DNA of 64,000 nucleotides from Mesorhizobium sp. 65-26 (GCA_001899205.1 MKVL01000019.1:18718-82717); one strand, 5' to 3'; counted from the first letter of the stretch, positions 1-8,634 are shown. Numbers and translations: made by a program. Notes: generated by a model from the sequence alone, not told the origin.

Positions 1-549
1 GCCGGCGGCGACGATGGCGCCCATCAGCGGCCAGAACCAGCCGAGCAGCAGCGTCGAGCCGATCAGCATGACCAGCGACGGGAAGAGCGCGATCAGAATG
101 GTGTCGTTGAGCAGGTCGAGCGCCCACATGCCGCGCGTCACCTTGCGCACCGTGGATCCGGCGAAGCTGTTGGCATGCCAGTCGGTCGAGAAGCGCTGGA
201 CACGGTGGAACGCATCGCCGGCGATGTCCGACATCATCCGCAAGGTCAGGTCGGTGATGCCCATGAAGGCGGTGTTGCGCAGCACCAGTGCCCCCAGCGC
301 CAGCAGGACCAGCACAAGGAACGCGGTCGTTGCCGCGCCCCAGGCAGTGGCGTCAGTCGCCGCGCCGCTGGCGACGGCGTCGACCAGTCGGCCGGAGTAG
401 AGCGGCGTCAGCACGTCGGCCAGCGTCGCCAGCAGGAAGGTGCCCATGATGCCGGTAAGGCGCCAGGGCTGCCGGCGCCAGTGGCCGAAGGTGAAACCCA
501 GAACATTGCGAAAGGCGTCAGCGCGCAAATCGATTCGAAAACGAGGCAT
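1..549 (-). CDS. ABC transporter, exporter-type transmembrane domain (5' part, cut by window edge)
   Basis: The minus strand is open from an ATG at 549 to the left edge, giving 183 residues with no stop. The translation begins MPRFRIDLRADAFRNVLGF and holds hydrophobic segments near residues 32-52, 75-95 and 155-183. Between them lies a helical stretch (DLTLRMMSDIAGDAFHRVQR) typical of the six-helix membrane domain of MsbA/LmrA-type exporters. The ATP-binding domain would lie outside the window, so substrate and full length are unknown. An inner-membrane exporter half-transporter is the best reading; the fold assignment is inferred from the pattern, not from catalytic motifs. Confidence 0.8.
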   Translation of the reverse strand, partial: MPRFRIDLRADAFRNVLGFTFGHWRRQPWRLTGIMGTFLLATLADVLTPLYSGRLVDAVASGAATDATAWGAATTAFLVLVLLALGALVLRNTAFMGITDLTLRMMSDIAGDAFHRVQRFSTDWHANSFAGSTVRKVTRGMWALDLLNDTILIALFPSLVMLIGSTLLLGWFWPLMGAIVAAG

Positions 550-930
550 GATGTCATCCGGGCGCAATGCTGCCCGGTCCCGGTAAGATCGAAATTAAAG
601 AAACCGCTGAGGCTTAGAGCGCCTGCAATTGCGGATGTTTGGCATATTTGGTGGCGCACCCGTGAAAGGGTGGCGACCGGCATCGACGAAAGCCCGGTTC
701 AGATCTAGCCTCGGCGCATGGGTCACAACCCTGCCGAGCCCTGGCCTGGACCTAAGCCTCGCGGCCTCCAACAACGATGTTAAATACTGCCATTCGGTCC
801 TCCCACACGGGAATCGCGGAACAGCCCTTATAGGGATGGCATGTCGGCTCGCCAAGACGGGCGAGGCGCAAAAGCGCCACTGGTCCAAGCACTGAGACGA
901 TTTTGCAACAAACCGGCCGGCGGTGCCGGC
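550..930. other. Intergenic region without a supported gene
   Basis: About 380 bases lie upstream of the ABC transporter and downstream of the GNAT gene. ORFs here overlap one another on both strands, lack ribosome-binding sites and look like no known family. A short inverted repeat (gccggc...gccggc) around 917-931, just beyond the GNAT stop, could be a weak terminator. Nothing else is supported. Confidence 0.4.
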
Positions 931-1344
931 TCATTGCTCCGGCGTGCGGTCGAGCCGCATGTAGCGCCCGTCCGTCGAGGGCTTGAAACCGAGCTTCTCG
1001 TAGACGCCATGCGCGTCGCTGGTCGAAAGGCTCCAGTGGGCGACGGTCTTCACTTCCGGGTGCTCGATCAACGCCCGCACCAACCGCAGGCCGATCCCCT
1101 GCCCTCGACAGTCCGGCCAGACGATGATGTCGGCGAGATAGGCAAATACCGTGCGATCGGTGATCGCCCGCCCGAAGCCGACCTGCCTGCCGCCGATGTA
1201 GGCCGCGGCGCACAGCGAATTGGCGAAGGCGCGACGATGGGTTTCGTCTGTGCGCCCTACTCCCCAGTAGCTCGCCATCAGAAGATCGGAGGTCGCGCGA
1301 AAATCCATCCGGGACATGTCGAAACTGATTTCGCAATCGGCCAT
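931..1344 (-). CDS. GNAT family N-acetyltransferase
   Basis: A 137-residue single-domain GNAT protein predicted to acetylate an amine substrate from acetyl-CoA in the cytoplasm. The acetyl-CoA-binding motif A is visible as IIVWPDCRGQGIGLRLVRAL (Q/RxxGxG/A), followed by the motif B region DAHGVYEKLGFKP. I chose the ATG at 1344 (MADCEIS) over the upstream one at 1401, because the added 19 residues are low-complexity and a GGGGTGA sequence precedes 1344. The gene diverges from the LtrA gene. The substrate cannot be told from sequence. Confidence 0.88.
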   Translation of the reverse strand: MADCEISFDMSRMDFRATSDLLMASYWGVGRTDETHRRAFANSLCAAAYIGGRQVGFGRAITDRTVFAYLADIIVWPDCRGQGIGLRLVRALIEHPEVKTVAHWSLSTSDAHGVYEKLGFKPSTDGRYMRLDRTPEQ

Positions 1345-1480
1345 GGCGTCACCCCAATGAAAAAACGTCGAACGCCCGGCGCGGCATGCGAAAAGGCTCA
1401 TGCCGTATACACGAACAGCTTTGGATGTGCTTCAAGCGAATCAGGATAATTTCCGGCAACATACGACGAGACGGCAGTTC

Positions 1481-2740
1481 ATGAGCAACACGCACGCAGG
1501 CGCTGAACCCCTACACCACCATTCGCGCCGAATGGGCGGCCGCGATCCGCACGAAGCACATCGCGTGGCCACGCCGCTCGAACTGCTGTTCGACCTGACC
1601 TTCGTGACCGCTTTCGGCTTCGCGGCGGCGCAACTGGCGCATGCGCTGGCTGAAGGCCACTATTCCGTCGGCCTGCTCGGCTTCTCCCTCGCCAGCTTTG
1701 CCATCTGCTGGGCCTGGGTCAATTTCTCCTGGTTCTCCTCCGCATATGACATCGACGACTGGATCTTCCGCCTCGTCACAATGGTGCAGATGATCGGCGT
1801 GCTTGTTCTCGCCATCGGGTTGCCGCGCATGTTCGCCTCGATCGAGCACGGCGAGCATCTCGACAACTCGGTGATGGTGCTGGGCTATGTCATCATGCGC
1901 CTTGCCATGGTGTTCCAGTGGCTGCGCGCGGCAAGACAGGATCCCGCCCGGCGACGCGCCTGCATCACTTACGCCATAGCGATCTCAATCGCGCAGGTCG
2001 GCTGGGTGATGCAGATCGTTCTCGACTTCTCCGTCGCGACGAGCCTCTTGCTTGCCTGCATCCTCGGCCTCATCGAACTGGCTGGCCCCTTCCTCGCCGA
2101 GCGTAAGGATGGCGGCACCCCGTGGCATGCGCACCACATCGCCGAACGCTACAGCCTTTTCGCCATCATCGCGCTGGGTGAAGGAGTGGTCGGTACGCTC
2201 GCAACGCTGTCGGCGGTCGTCGAGGCGCAGGGCTGGACCGTCGACGTCGCGCTCGTCTGCATCGCGGGAATGGGTCTGACATTCGGCCTGTGGTGGCTCT
2301 ACTACCTGCTTCCGTCGGCAACGGTGCTGCACAGCCATCGCGAGCGCTGCTTCGTCTGGGGCTACGGCCAGCTGATCACCGTCACCTCCATCGTCGCGAC
2401 GGGGGCCGGCCTGCACGTGGCTGCCTACTTCATCGAACACAAGGCCGAGATCGGTCCGCTCGCCACGCTGCTGAGCATAGCGATCCCCATCAGCGTCTTC
2501 CTCGCTTCGATCTACGCGCTCTACTACTACCTCGTCCGGCGCTTCGAACTGCTGCACGCGTGGCTGCTCGTCGCCACGGCGGCGGTGATCGCCGCTGCCG
2601 TCATCGCGGCCATCATGGGCGTGGACATGGCGATCTGCCTCGTCATCCTGACGTTCGCGCCGGTGGTGACGGTTGTCGGTTATGAGGTGCTGGGCCACCG
2701 CCATCAGGAGCAGGCGCTGGCCGACATCGGCGCAAGGTAG
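1481..2740 (+). CDS. Low temperature requirement A (LtrA) family membrane protein
   Basis: A 419-residue polytopic inner-membrane protein. The LtrA hallmark N-terminus is present: VATPLELLFDLTFVTAFGFA, with charged residues flanking the first helix, and a second conserved block AERYSLFAIIALGEGVVGT in the middle. About ten to twelve hydrophobic helices follow. The histidine-rich start (HAGAEPLHHHSRR) precedes the first helix. LtrA was named for cold growth in Listeria, but its biochemical role is unknown. I chose the ATG at 1481 because the longer reading from 1400 adds a polar stretch unlike the family. Confidence 0.9.
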   Translation: MSNTHAGAEPLHHHSRRMGGRDPHEAHRVATPLELLFDLTFVTAFGFAAAQLAHALAEGHYSVGLLGFSLASFAICWAWVNFSWFSSAYDIDDWIFRLVTMVQMIGVLVLAIGLPRMFASIEHGEHLDNSVMVLGYVIMRLAMVFQWLRAARQDPARRRACITYAIAISIAQVGWVMQIVLDFSVATSLLLACILGLIELAGPFLAERKDGGTPWHAHHIAERYSLFAIIALGEGVVGTLATLSAVVEAQGWTVDVALVCIAGMGLTFGLWWLYYLLPSATVLHSHRERCFVWGYGQLITVTSIVATGAGLHVAAYFIEHKAEIGPLATLLSIAIPISVFLASIYALYYYLVRRFELLHAWLLVATAAVIAAAVIAAIMGVDMAICLVILTFAPVVTVVGYEVLGHRHQEQALADIGAR

Positions 2741-2750
2741 CCGCCGCAAT

Positions 2751-2790
2751 GGCCGGTGTCCCACAGGACCCCGGCCTTCAGATTGGATTT
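2751..2790. terminator. Possible terminator between convergent genes
   Basis: GGCCGG...CCGGCC arms with an inner GTCC/GGAC pairing, followed by a T-rich but interrupted stretch (ttcagattggatttt). It lies between the convergent LtrA and glycine-rich protein genes. The T-tract is weak, so support is moderate. Confidence 0.4.
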
Positions 2791-2796
2791 TGCCTC

Positions 2797-3069
2797 TTAT
2801 TGCGCCGGCTGGGTCGCGGGTGTCGCCGTGGGCTGCTGCTGGGCGTTCTGCTGTTCTTGCTGCTTCAGCTTACGAGCCGCCTTCTGCTTCTTGTGTAGTT
2901 GGTGACCCACCACGCATCCACCCATGGCGCCAAGCACGGCATGGTGGCCGGCATAATGACCGGCCACACCGCCAGCGACAGCGCCTGAAATGCAGCCCAC
3001 GGCGCCGGCCTGGGAGACCGGCAAGGCAAGCATGGCCATCAAGGTTCCAACAATCGTCAACGTCTTCAT
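2797..3069 (-). CDS. Small exported glycine-rich (glycine-zipper-like) protein
   Basis: A 90-residue protein starting MKTLTIVGTLMAMLALPVSQAGA, a clear Sec signal peptide. A Gly/Ala-rich segment follows (GCISGAVAGGVAGHYAGHHAVLGAMGGCVVG, given in two parts by its key residues) with GxxxG spacing as in glycine-zipper membrane-inserting segments. The C-terminus is Lys/Gln/Pro-rich (KKQKAARKLKQQEQQ then QQQPTATPATQPAQ). Two cysteines sit at the ends of the glycine segment. The function is unknown; such proteins are usually periplasmic or outer-membrane associated. The ATG at 3069 is chosen because the signal peptide begins there. Confidence 0.75.
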   Translation of the reverse strand: MKTLTIVGTLMAMLALPVSQAGAVGCISGAVAGGVAGHYAGHHAVLGAMGGCVVGHQLHKKQKAARKLKQQEQQNAQQQPTATPATQPAQ

Positions 3070-3231
3070 CACTACACCCACGGTTGCGTTAGGGCGCCTC
3101 GCGCCTGCGCAAGTGATGAGTTCGCGATTGTGGCGACGGCACGACTGACGGCGCCGCTCTCGCGGATGTGATCGCTGCATATGACGGAAGGAGGCGGCAA
3201 CCCGGCCGCCTGACTGTCCCCGAGGCCGGAC

Positions 3232-4914
3232 TCAGCCCGGCGCGCCATCCCGAAAACGATTGGTGATAGGGTAGCGGCGGTCGCGACCGAAGTTCTTCTT
3301 CGTGATCTTGACGCCAGGCGCCGCCTGCCGGCGCTTGTACTCGGCGATGTAGAGCAGATGCTCGATACGCCTCACTGTCGCCCGGTCATGGCCGCGCGCG
3401 ACGATCTCGTCGACGCCCATCTCGTTCTCGACCAGGCATTCGAGGATGTCGTCCAGCACCGGATAGGGCGGCAGCGAATCCTGGTCTGTCTGGTTTTCGC
3501 GCAGTTCCGCCGACGGCGCCTTGTCGATGATGTTCTTCGGGATCACTTCCCCGGACGGCCCCAGCGCTCCGGGCGGAACGTGGTCGTTGCGCCAGCGTGA
3601 GAGCGCGTAGACCTGCATCTTGTAGAGGTCCTTGATCGGGTTGAAGCCACCGTTCATGTCGCCATAGAGGGTGGCGTAGCCGACCGACATTTCGCTCTTG
3701 TTGCCCGTGGTGACGACCATGGAGCCGAACTTGTTGGAAATGGCCATCAGGATCGTGCCGCGCGCGCGGCTCTGCAGGTTCTCCTCGGTGATGCCTTCCT
3801 TGGTTCCCTCGAAAAGTTGGGTCAGCGCATGCATGAAGCCCTCGACCGGTTCGAAGATCGGCACGATGTCGTAACGGCAGCCGAGCGCGCGGGCGCAGTC
3901 CTCGGCGTCCTTCAGGGAATCGCTCGACGTGTAGCGATAGGGCATCATCACCGTGCGCACGCGCTCCTCGCCCAAAGCGTCGACGGCAAGCGCGGTGCAG
4001 ATCGCCGAATCGATGCCGCCGGACAGGCCGAGCACAACGTTCTTGAAGCCGTTCTTGTTGACGTAGTCGCGCAGGCCCAGCATGCAGGCGCGGTAGTCGG
4101 CTTCCTCGCGCTCCGGGATCTTCGACATCGGCCCTTCCGAGCAGGCCCAGCTATCGCCTTTCCGTCTCCAGGTGGTGACGTCGACCGCCTCCTCGAACTG
4201 GCTCATCTGGAAGGCGAGCATTCGATCGGCGCCGATGGCGAAGGACGCGCCGTCGAAGACCAGCTCGTCCTGGCCGCCGAGCTGGTTGGCATAGATCATC
4301 GGCAGCCCGCACTCGACGACCTGCTTGATGACGATCTGGTGGCGCACGTCGATCTTGGCGCGGTAATAGGGTGAGCCGTTCGGCACAAGCAGGATTTCCG
4401 CGCCGCTCTCGGCAAGCGTCTCACAGACGCCGATCTCGCCCCAGATGTCCTCGCAGATTGGAATCCCCAGCCGCACGCCGCGGAAATTGACCGGCCCCTG
4501 GACCTCAGGCCCGGCCTGGAAGACACGCTTCTCGTCGAATTCGCCGTAATTGGGCAGGTCGAGCTTGTAGCGTTCGGCGATGATCTTGCCGCCATCGGCG
4601 ACGACGATCGAATTGTGCGTGCCGCTCTTGCGCTTCAGCGGCGTACCGATGATGACGCCCGGACCGCCGTCGGCGGTATCCCCGGCGAAGGCTTCGGCGG
4701 CTTGCTCGCATGCCTTCAGGAAGGCCGGCTTCAGCACCAGATCCTCCGGCGGATAGCCGGCCAGGAACAGTTCGGTGAAGAGCACGATATCCGCGCCCTG
4801 CCGGGCGGCATCCGACCGCGCCGCGCGGGCTTTGGCGAGATTGCCGGCGACATCGCCGACAGTCGGGTTGAGCTGGGCAACGGCGATGCGCAGGATGTCG
4901 GGCTTCTTGGTCAT
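3232..4914 (-). CDS. nadE: Glutamine-dependent NAD+ synthetase
   Basis: A 560-residue enzyme that makes NAD+ from deamido-NAD+, ATP and glutamine in the last step of NAD biosynthesis. The N-terminal nitrilase-type glutaminase domain shows the Glu-Lys-Cys triad as E48 (FTELFLAGYPPED), K117 (ERYKLDLPNYGE) and C154 (IPICEDIWGE). The C-terminal synthetase domain carries the PP-loop LGLSGGIDSA at about 296-304. Length and order match the two-domain bacterial form. It lies 70 bases downstream of the Tag-like gene on the same strand and may be cotranscribed with it. No feature suggests defect. Confidence 0.97.
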   Translation of the reverse strand: MTKKPDILRIAVAQLNPTVGDVAGNLAKARAARSDAARQGADIVLFTELFLAGYPPEDLVLKPAFLKACEQAAEAFAGDTADGGPGVIIGTPLKRKSGTHNSIVVADGGKIIAERYKLDLPNYGEFDEKRVFQAGPEVQGPVNFRGVRLGIPICEDIWGEIGVCETLAESGAEILLVPNGSPYYRAKIDVRHQIVIKQVVECGLPMIYANQLGGQDELVFDGASFAIGADRMLAFQMSQFEEAVDVTTWRRKGDSWACSEGPMSKIPEREEADYRACMLGLRDYVNKNGFKNVVLGLSGGIDSAICTALAVDALGEERVRTVMMPYRYTSSDSLKDAEDCARALGCRYDIVPIFEPVEGFMHALTQLFEGTKEGITEENLQSRARGTILMAISNKFGSMVVTTGNKSEMSVGYATLYGDMNGGFNPIKDLYKMQVYALSRWRNDHVPPGALGPSGEVIPKNIIDKAPSAELRENQTDQDSLPPYPVLDDILECLVENEMGVDEIVARGHDRATVRRIEHLLYIAEYKRRQAAPGVKITKKNFGRDRRYPITNRFRDGAPG

Positions 4915-4984
4915 ACCTGCGGTTTAGCGCGGCAGAATTCACCCGGCAATGGCGTTCGCTTGGACCACCCGAAAGCGCCGAGGA

Positions 4985-5704
4985 TCACTCCTCTTCGCCG
5001 GTGTATTCGCGCAGCGCCTGCGGAGAATGGTTCTCGCCGATCGACATCGCCAGGATGCGCGAAATGTGCCGGCGCGGCAGGCCTGTATCCGCCACCCACT
5101 GGTTGATCTGGATCTGGATCTTTTCGAGGTCCTTTTTCGAGGTCGGATTTTCGCCGATGTCGAGGCCCGCATCGCGCAACGCGGCGACCATGTCACCGGA
5201 GAGAACGAAGGCGTCCCAGCCGAGCCAGCGCAGGAAATACTGGCCGGTGTGGCCGCCGAGCCGGCTGCCATGCTTGCCGAGATAGGCCATCAGCCCGACC
5301 TGGTCGCCGGCGGGCCAATCGGCGAGGAATTGGCCGAAGCCATGATGTTCCCCGGAGACGCGCTCGACGAAGGCTGCGTTTTCCCGGACGGACCTGATCT
5401 TCTGCGGGTTGCGCACGATGCGCTGGTCGGAAGCGAGCTCATGCCAGAAATCGTCGGGCTGGAAGAGCAACCGCTTGGGCTCGAAGCGCAGGAATGCCTC
5501 CTCGAATCCGGGCCACTTCTGCTCGATGACCCGCCAGACGAAACCGGCCGCGAAGACGCGCTCCGCCATGGTTGAGAGGATGCGATCGTCTGGAATATCG
5601 GCCACCGCCGCATTGTCCGGCAGCGGCCCCAAGAGGGAAGCCAGTTCCTTCTCGCCGCCCTTGCGCTGCGCGGCGCGGGCGCGAATTTTCTTGAAATCTG
5701 CCAT
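4985..5704 (-). CDS. DNA-3-methyladenine glycosylase I (Tag) family protein
   Basis: A 239-residue protein resembling Tag, which excises 3-methyladenine from alkylated DNA. Family-like blocks are ERVFAAGFVWRVIEQKWPGF, IVRNPQKIRSVRENAAFV and GWDAFVLSGDMVAALRDAG. It is longer than classical Tag (about 190 residues). I do not see the N-terminal Cys/His and C-terminal HxxxC zinc ligands of E. coli Tag, so it belongs to a divergent, possibly zinc-free branch and its activity is inferred. It starts at the ATG at 5704 and lies upstream of nadE. Confidence 0.8.
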   Translation of the reverse strand: MADFKKIRARAAQRKGGEKELASLLGPLPDNAAVADIPDDRILSTMAERVFAAGFVWRVIEQKWPGFEEAFLRFEPKRLLFQPDDFWHELASDQRIVRNPQKIRSVRENAAFVERVSGEHHGFGQFLADWPAGDQVGLMAYLGKHGSRLGGHTGQYFLRWLGWDAFVLSGDMVAALRDAGLDIGENPTSKKDLEKIQIQINQWVADTGLPRRHISRILAMSIGENHSPQALREYTGEEE

Positions 5705-5819
5705 GGCTCCCCCCTCCGGTTTCGCGGTCGCAGTTGCCGCCTTGCGCCCGGGCGCTCAATCTAGCACTTCCCGAGGCGGCCGATAGCCTTTACGTCTGTG
5801 CGGAACGCCTGGAGGAACC

Positions 5820-5876
5820 ATGAGCGAGACCATCGGGGATACCGCGATGAACCGCATGTCGCGGATGGTCGCGTGA
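5820..5876 (+). CDS. Putative 18-residue leader ORF coupled to dedA
   Basis: A short ORF (MSETIGDTAMNRMSRMVA) is preceded by a strong Shine-Dalgarno sequence (GGAGG at 5811-5815). It ends in TGA at 5874-5876. That stop overlaps the most plausible start of the DedA gene, a GTG at 5873, in a GTGA arrangement. The DedA GTG has no good ribosome-binding site of its own, so the leader may deliver ribosomes to it. The ORF is too short for family assignment. A frame error at the dedA start would look similar. Confidence 0.5.
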   Translation: MSETIGDTAMNRMSRMVA

Positions 5877-6460
5877 CCGAGATCATACACCGCCTGATCG
5901 AGCATTACGGCCTGATCGCGGTTTTCCTGGGCTGCGTGGCGGAAGGCGAGAGCGCCGCCATTCTCGGCGGCTTCTTCGCACACCAGAATGTCTTCGCCCT
6001 CTGGCACGTCTTCCTCGCTGCATTCGCCGGCGCCTTCGCCGGTGACACCATGTTCTTCATCCTCGGCCGCAGCTTCGCCGATCACCCCTATGTCGTCCGG
6101 TTTCGGAGGCGCCCGGGTTTCCGCCGCGCCTACCGGTTGCTGCGCACCCATCCCAACATCTTTGTGCTGTCCAACCGTTACATCTACGGCCTGCGCCTGG
6201 TCGGCGGTGTCGCGGCAGGGCTGTCGAACATCGCCGCGCCGCGCTTTGTGATCCTGAATGCCATCTCGTCAGCAGTATGGGCGATCCTGTTCGCCACGCT
6301 CGGCTATGTCTTCGGACTGGGCGCCGAGCATATCGTTGGACAGACATTGGCTCGCCATGAGCGCCTGCTGATGGCGCTTGCCATCGGCGTCGCGGTGATC
6401 GTGGTGGCCGTGCTCGTCTCGCGACGTGGCGCCAAGAAGGAACGCGCCCGGGAAAACTAG
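5873..6460 (+). CDS. DedA family inner-membrane protein
   Basis: A 195-residue DedA/VTT-domain membrane protein; the family includes undecaprenyl-phosphate and phospholipid flippases. Key features are the N-terminal YGLIAVFLGCVAEGESAAIL with its conserved acidic residue, the AGAFAGDTMFFILGR segment, the RRPGFRRAYRLLRTHPNIFVLSNRYIYGLR block with the family arginine, and two C-terminal helices. The GTG at 5873 gives the usual DedA N-terminus (VTEIIHRLIEHYG). The further in-frame start at 5798 adds 25 polar residues and is less likely. It is convergent with the 44-residue gene downstream. Confidence 0.9.
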   Translation: MTEIIHRLIEHYGLIAVFLGCVAEGESAAILGGFFAHQNVFALWHVFLAAFAGAFAGDTMFFILGRSFADHPYVVRFRRRPGFRRAYRLLRTHPNIFVLSNRYIYGLRLVGGVAAGLSNIAAPRFVILNAISSAVWAILFATLGYVFGLGAEHIVGQTLARHERLLMALAIGVAVIVVAVLVSRRGAKKERAREN

Positions 6461-6465
6461 AGACG

Positions 6466-6600
6466 TCAGCCCTTGCCGGTCACGTAGCGCACGACATGCG
6501 TCAGATCCCGGATCGCGATGTCGAGGTAGCGACCCTGGTTATAGAGCCCATCCCAGATCAGGAAGAAGGTGACGGTCAGGATGACGATTACATAACGCAT
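6466..6600 (-). CDS. Small single-pass membrane protein (44 aa)
   Basis: This reading frame begins MRYVIVILTVTFFLIWDGLYN and ends YVTGKG, 44 residues in all. Residues 3-16 form one hydrophobic helix with a short N-terminal end. The remainder is amphipathic and basic (QGRYLDIAIRDLTHVVRYV). It ends five bases from the convergent dedA stop. Start, stop and codon use look like a real gene, and I believe similar short proteins occur in other Rhizobiales, though this could not be searched. The function is unknown. Confidence 0.65.
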   Translation of the reverse strand: MRYVIVILTVTFFLIWDGLYNQGRYLDIAIRDLTHVVRYVTGKG

Positions 6601-6917
6601 GGCTAAAGCTAGCGCATAAGCCGCTGCCGCCATAGCCCTTTCAGCGCCGGCCGCCCCTTGCCCACAAGCTTTGCGCCAGCCTGGCTCAGCCTGGTATCCG
6701 GCATGCCTCTTGAAGTTCCGGCTGATGGCGTGGAAGATTGTGTCGGGGATTCACCAGGAGGCGCTCAATTCCGACTGACGGCGCGCGCTTCGTATCGAAC
6801 CTGCCTGCCTTGGCGCGATCACAGGTCGCGAACGTGGAGCGGTGAGCGGTAGGCCTGGCGAATGAACCGCGAGAATCGACGCCGGCTAAGCCGGCGCCGA
6901 CAGGTCCGGGGGTGTAG
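6601..6917. other. Intergenic region upstream of cfa
   Basis: About 320 bases separate the divergent 44-residue gene and cfa. Overlapping ORFs here have no coding character I can support. Presumably both promoters lie here, but I cannot point to a convincing -35/-10 pair. Confidence 0.35.
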
Positions 6918-8174
6918 ATGGTGGACAAATTGCACAATGGCGACGCGACGGGCGACGCCGTGAAGCTCGACGAGTTGAACTTCGCCGAGATCGTCAGGGG
7001 GCTGCCGGCGCGGGCGCGCATGGTGTTGTCGGCGGCGATGAACCTGCCGCGCGGAACGCTCAAGGTGCGCATGCCGGACGGTCGCGCGGTGCTGGTCGGC
7101 GGCAAAGGCCCAGGCCCGGATGCCGAACTGGTGCTGAAGAACTGGAACCTGCCCGGCCGCGCGTTCTCCGGCGGCACGATCGGCGTCGCCGAATCCTACA
7201 TGGATGGGGACTGGGAAAGCCCTGACGTGACCAGTTTCCTCGAACTTTTCGTGGTCAATTCGGCGCTCGGCGAGCGTGTGGCCGGCGGCGCGAGCTGGCT
7301 GATCAACACCGTCCAGCGCATCCGTCACTGGTTCAATGAGAACACGCGAAAGGGCTCGAAGCGCAACATTTCCGCCCACTACGACCTCGGCAACGCCTTC
7401 TACAGGGAATGGCTCGATCCGAGCATGACCTATTCCTCGGGGCTGTTCGCGTCCGGAGCCAATGACCTCGAGGGCGCGCAGGCTGCGAAGTATCGGGCGC
7501 TCGCCAAGGACACGGGCATCGGCGCCGGCGATCACGTGCTGGAGATCGGCTGCGGCTGGGGTGGCTTCGCCGAATTCGCGGCGCGTGAGATCGGCTGCCG
7601 CGTCACCGGGTTGACGATCAGCCGGGAGCAGCACGACTTCGCCAGGGAACGCATCCACAAGGCCGGTCTCGCCGACAAGGTCGAGATCAAGCTGCAGGAC
7701 TATCGCGACGAAACCGGGGTCTACGACCGCATCGCATCGATCGAGATGTTCGAGGCCGTCGGCGAGAAATACTGGCCGGTGTTCTTCAGCAAGATGAAGG
7801 ACTGCCTGCGCCCCGGCGGCACGGCCGGCCTGCAGATCATCACCATCAACGAGGACGCCTACGACACCTATCGCGCACGGCCGGACTTCATCCAGCGCTA
7901 CGTCTTCCCCGGCGGCATGCTGCCGACGCCGTCCATACTGAAGGCACTCGGCGCCAGCCATGGCCTCGCGCATGCGCGCGAACGCGTCTTCCCACAGGAT
8001 TACGCCCGCACGCTGGCCGAGTGGCGGCAACGCTTCTGGGCGTCGTGGGAGCGGATCATGCCGCTCGGCTTCGACGACCGCTTCAAGAAGCTGTGGGAGT
8101 TCTACCTCCACTATTGCGAGGCCGGTTTCCGCGCCAGCTACATCGATGTCAGGCAGGTGGTCTACAAAGCTTGA
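6918..8174 (+). CDS. cfa: Cyclopropane-fatty-acyl-phospholipid synthase
   Basis: A 418-residue SAM-dependent enzyme that adds a methylene bridge to unsaturated acyl chains of membrane phospholipids. The N-terminal region (about 1-125) is the substrate-side domain, followed by the family signature NISAHYDLGNAFYREWLD. The SAM-binding loop is LEIGCGWGGFAEFAAREIGC, and the later blocks are SIEMFEAVGEKYWPVFF and the C-terminal FYLHYCEAGFRASYID. The cysteine and glutamate expected at the active site are in these blocks. In rhizobia such enzymes matter in acid and stationary-phase stress. The start at 6918 follows a GGGG sequence. Confidence 0.95.
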   Translation: MVDKLHNGDATGDAVKLDELNFAEIVRGLPARARMVLSAAMNLPRGTLKVRMPDGRAVLVGGKGPGPDAELVLKNWNLPGRAFSGGTIGVAESYMDGDWESPDVTSFLELFVVNSALGERVAGGASWLINTVQRIRHWFNENTRKGSKRNISAHYDLGNAFYREWLDPSMTYSSGLFASGANDLEGAQAAKYRALAKDTGIGAGDHVLEIGCGWGGFAEFAAREIGCRVTGLTISREQHDFARERIHKAGLADKVEIKLQDYRDETGVYDRIASIEMFEAVGEKYWPVFFSKMKDCLRPGGTAGLQIITINEDAYDTYRARPDFIQRYVFPGGMLPTPSILKALGASHGLAHARERVFPQDYARTLAEWRQRFWASWERIMPLGFDDRFKKLWEFYLHYCEAGFRASYIDVRQVVYKA

Positions 8175-8316
8175 CGCGCCCGGCGTTCGGTCATGCGAAC
8201 GTGATGAAACCGCGATCGCCGGGTGCCCGTTTGGCCGCATCGGGCGCCGTGACGCTCGCGACCCCTGCGGTCCATTCCGACGCGATCGCGCGGCGCCTCC
8301 ATCCCAGGAGGCTTCG

Positions 8317-8622
8317 ATGAAACGGATATTGTTCGCCATGGCCATGCTGGGCGCCGGCATGTCGGGCGCCGCCGCTCAGAACACGTCCGTGCCGACCGTC
8401 ACCAACGATCCGCTCGGCGCGAGCACGGAAGCGACGACAACGCCTGGCTCCAGCGACCTGATCGACAACACGCCGACGTCATCCATTGAGGAGGTCAACC
8501 CGCCGATCGGCATGGCGCCGCTGATCGTTGCCAACGACCCGCTTGGCACGTCGGTGGAACCGCAGTTCCACTCCGACGTGTCGTCTCCGGCTGTGTCCTC
8601 GCCGTCGGTCGGCATCAAGTAG
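8317..8622 (+). CDS. Small exported protein with a repeated NDPLG motif
   Basis: A 101-residue protein whose first 20 residues (MKRILFAMAMLGAGMSGAAA) form a Sec signal peptide with an AxA cleavage site. The ATG at 8317 sits just after CAGGAGG. The mature chain is acidic, Ser/Thr/Pro-rich and without cysteine. It contains two related copies of a short motif, VTNDPLGASTE and VANDPLGTSVE. I recognise no family. It follows cfa on the same strand after 142 bases and converges on the cpdB-like gene. It is likely periplasmic or surface-located; function unknown. Confidence 0.7.
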   Translation: MKRILFAMAMLGAGMSGAAAQNTSVPTVTNDPLGASTEATTTPGSSDLIDNTPTSSIEEVNPPIGMAPLIVANDPLGTSVEPQFHSDVSSPAVSSPSVGIK

Positions 8623-8634
8623 CCCGCCCTGTCC

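Noticed and set aside
8175-8316. In-frame extension of the small secreted protein from 7960
   Set aside because: The longer frame overlaps cfa and removes the signal peptide from the N-terminus; the ATG at 8317 follows CAGGAGG.
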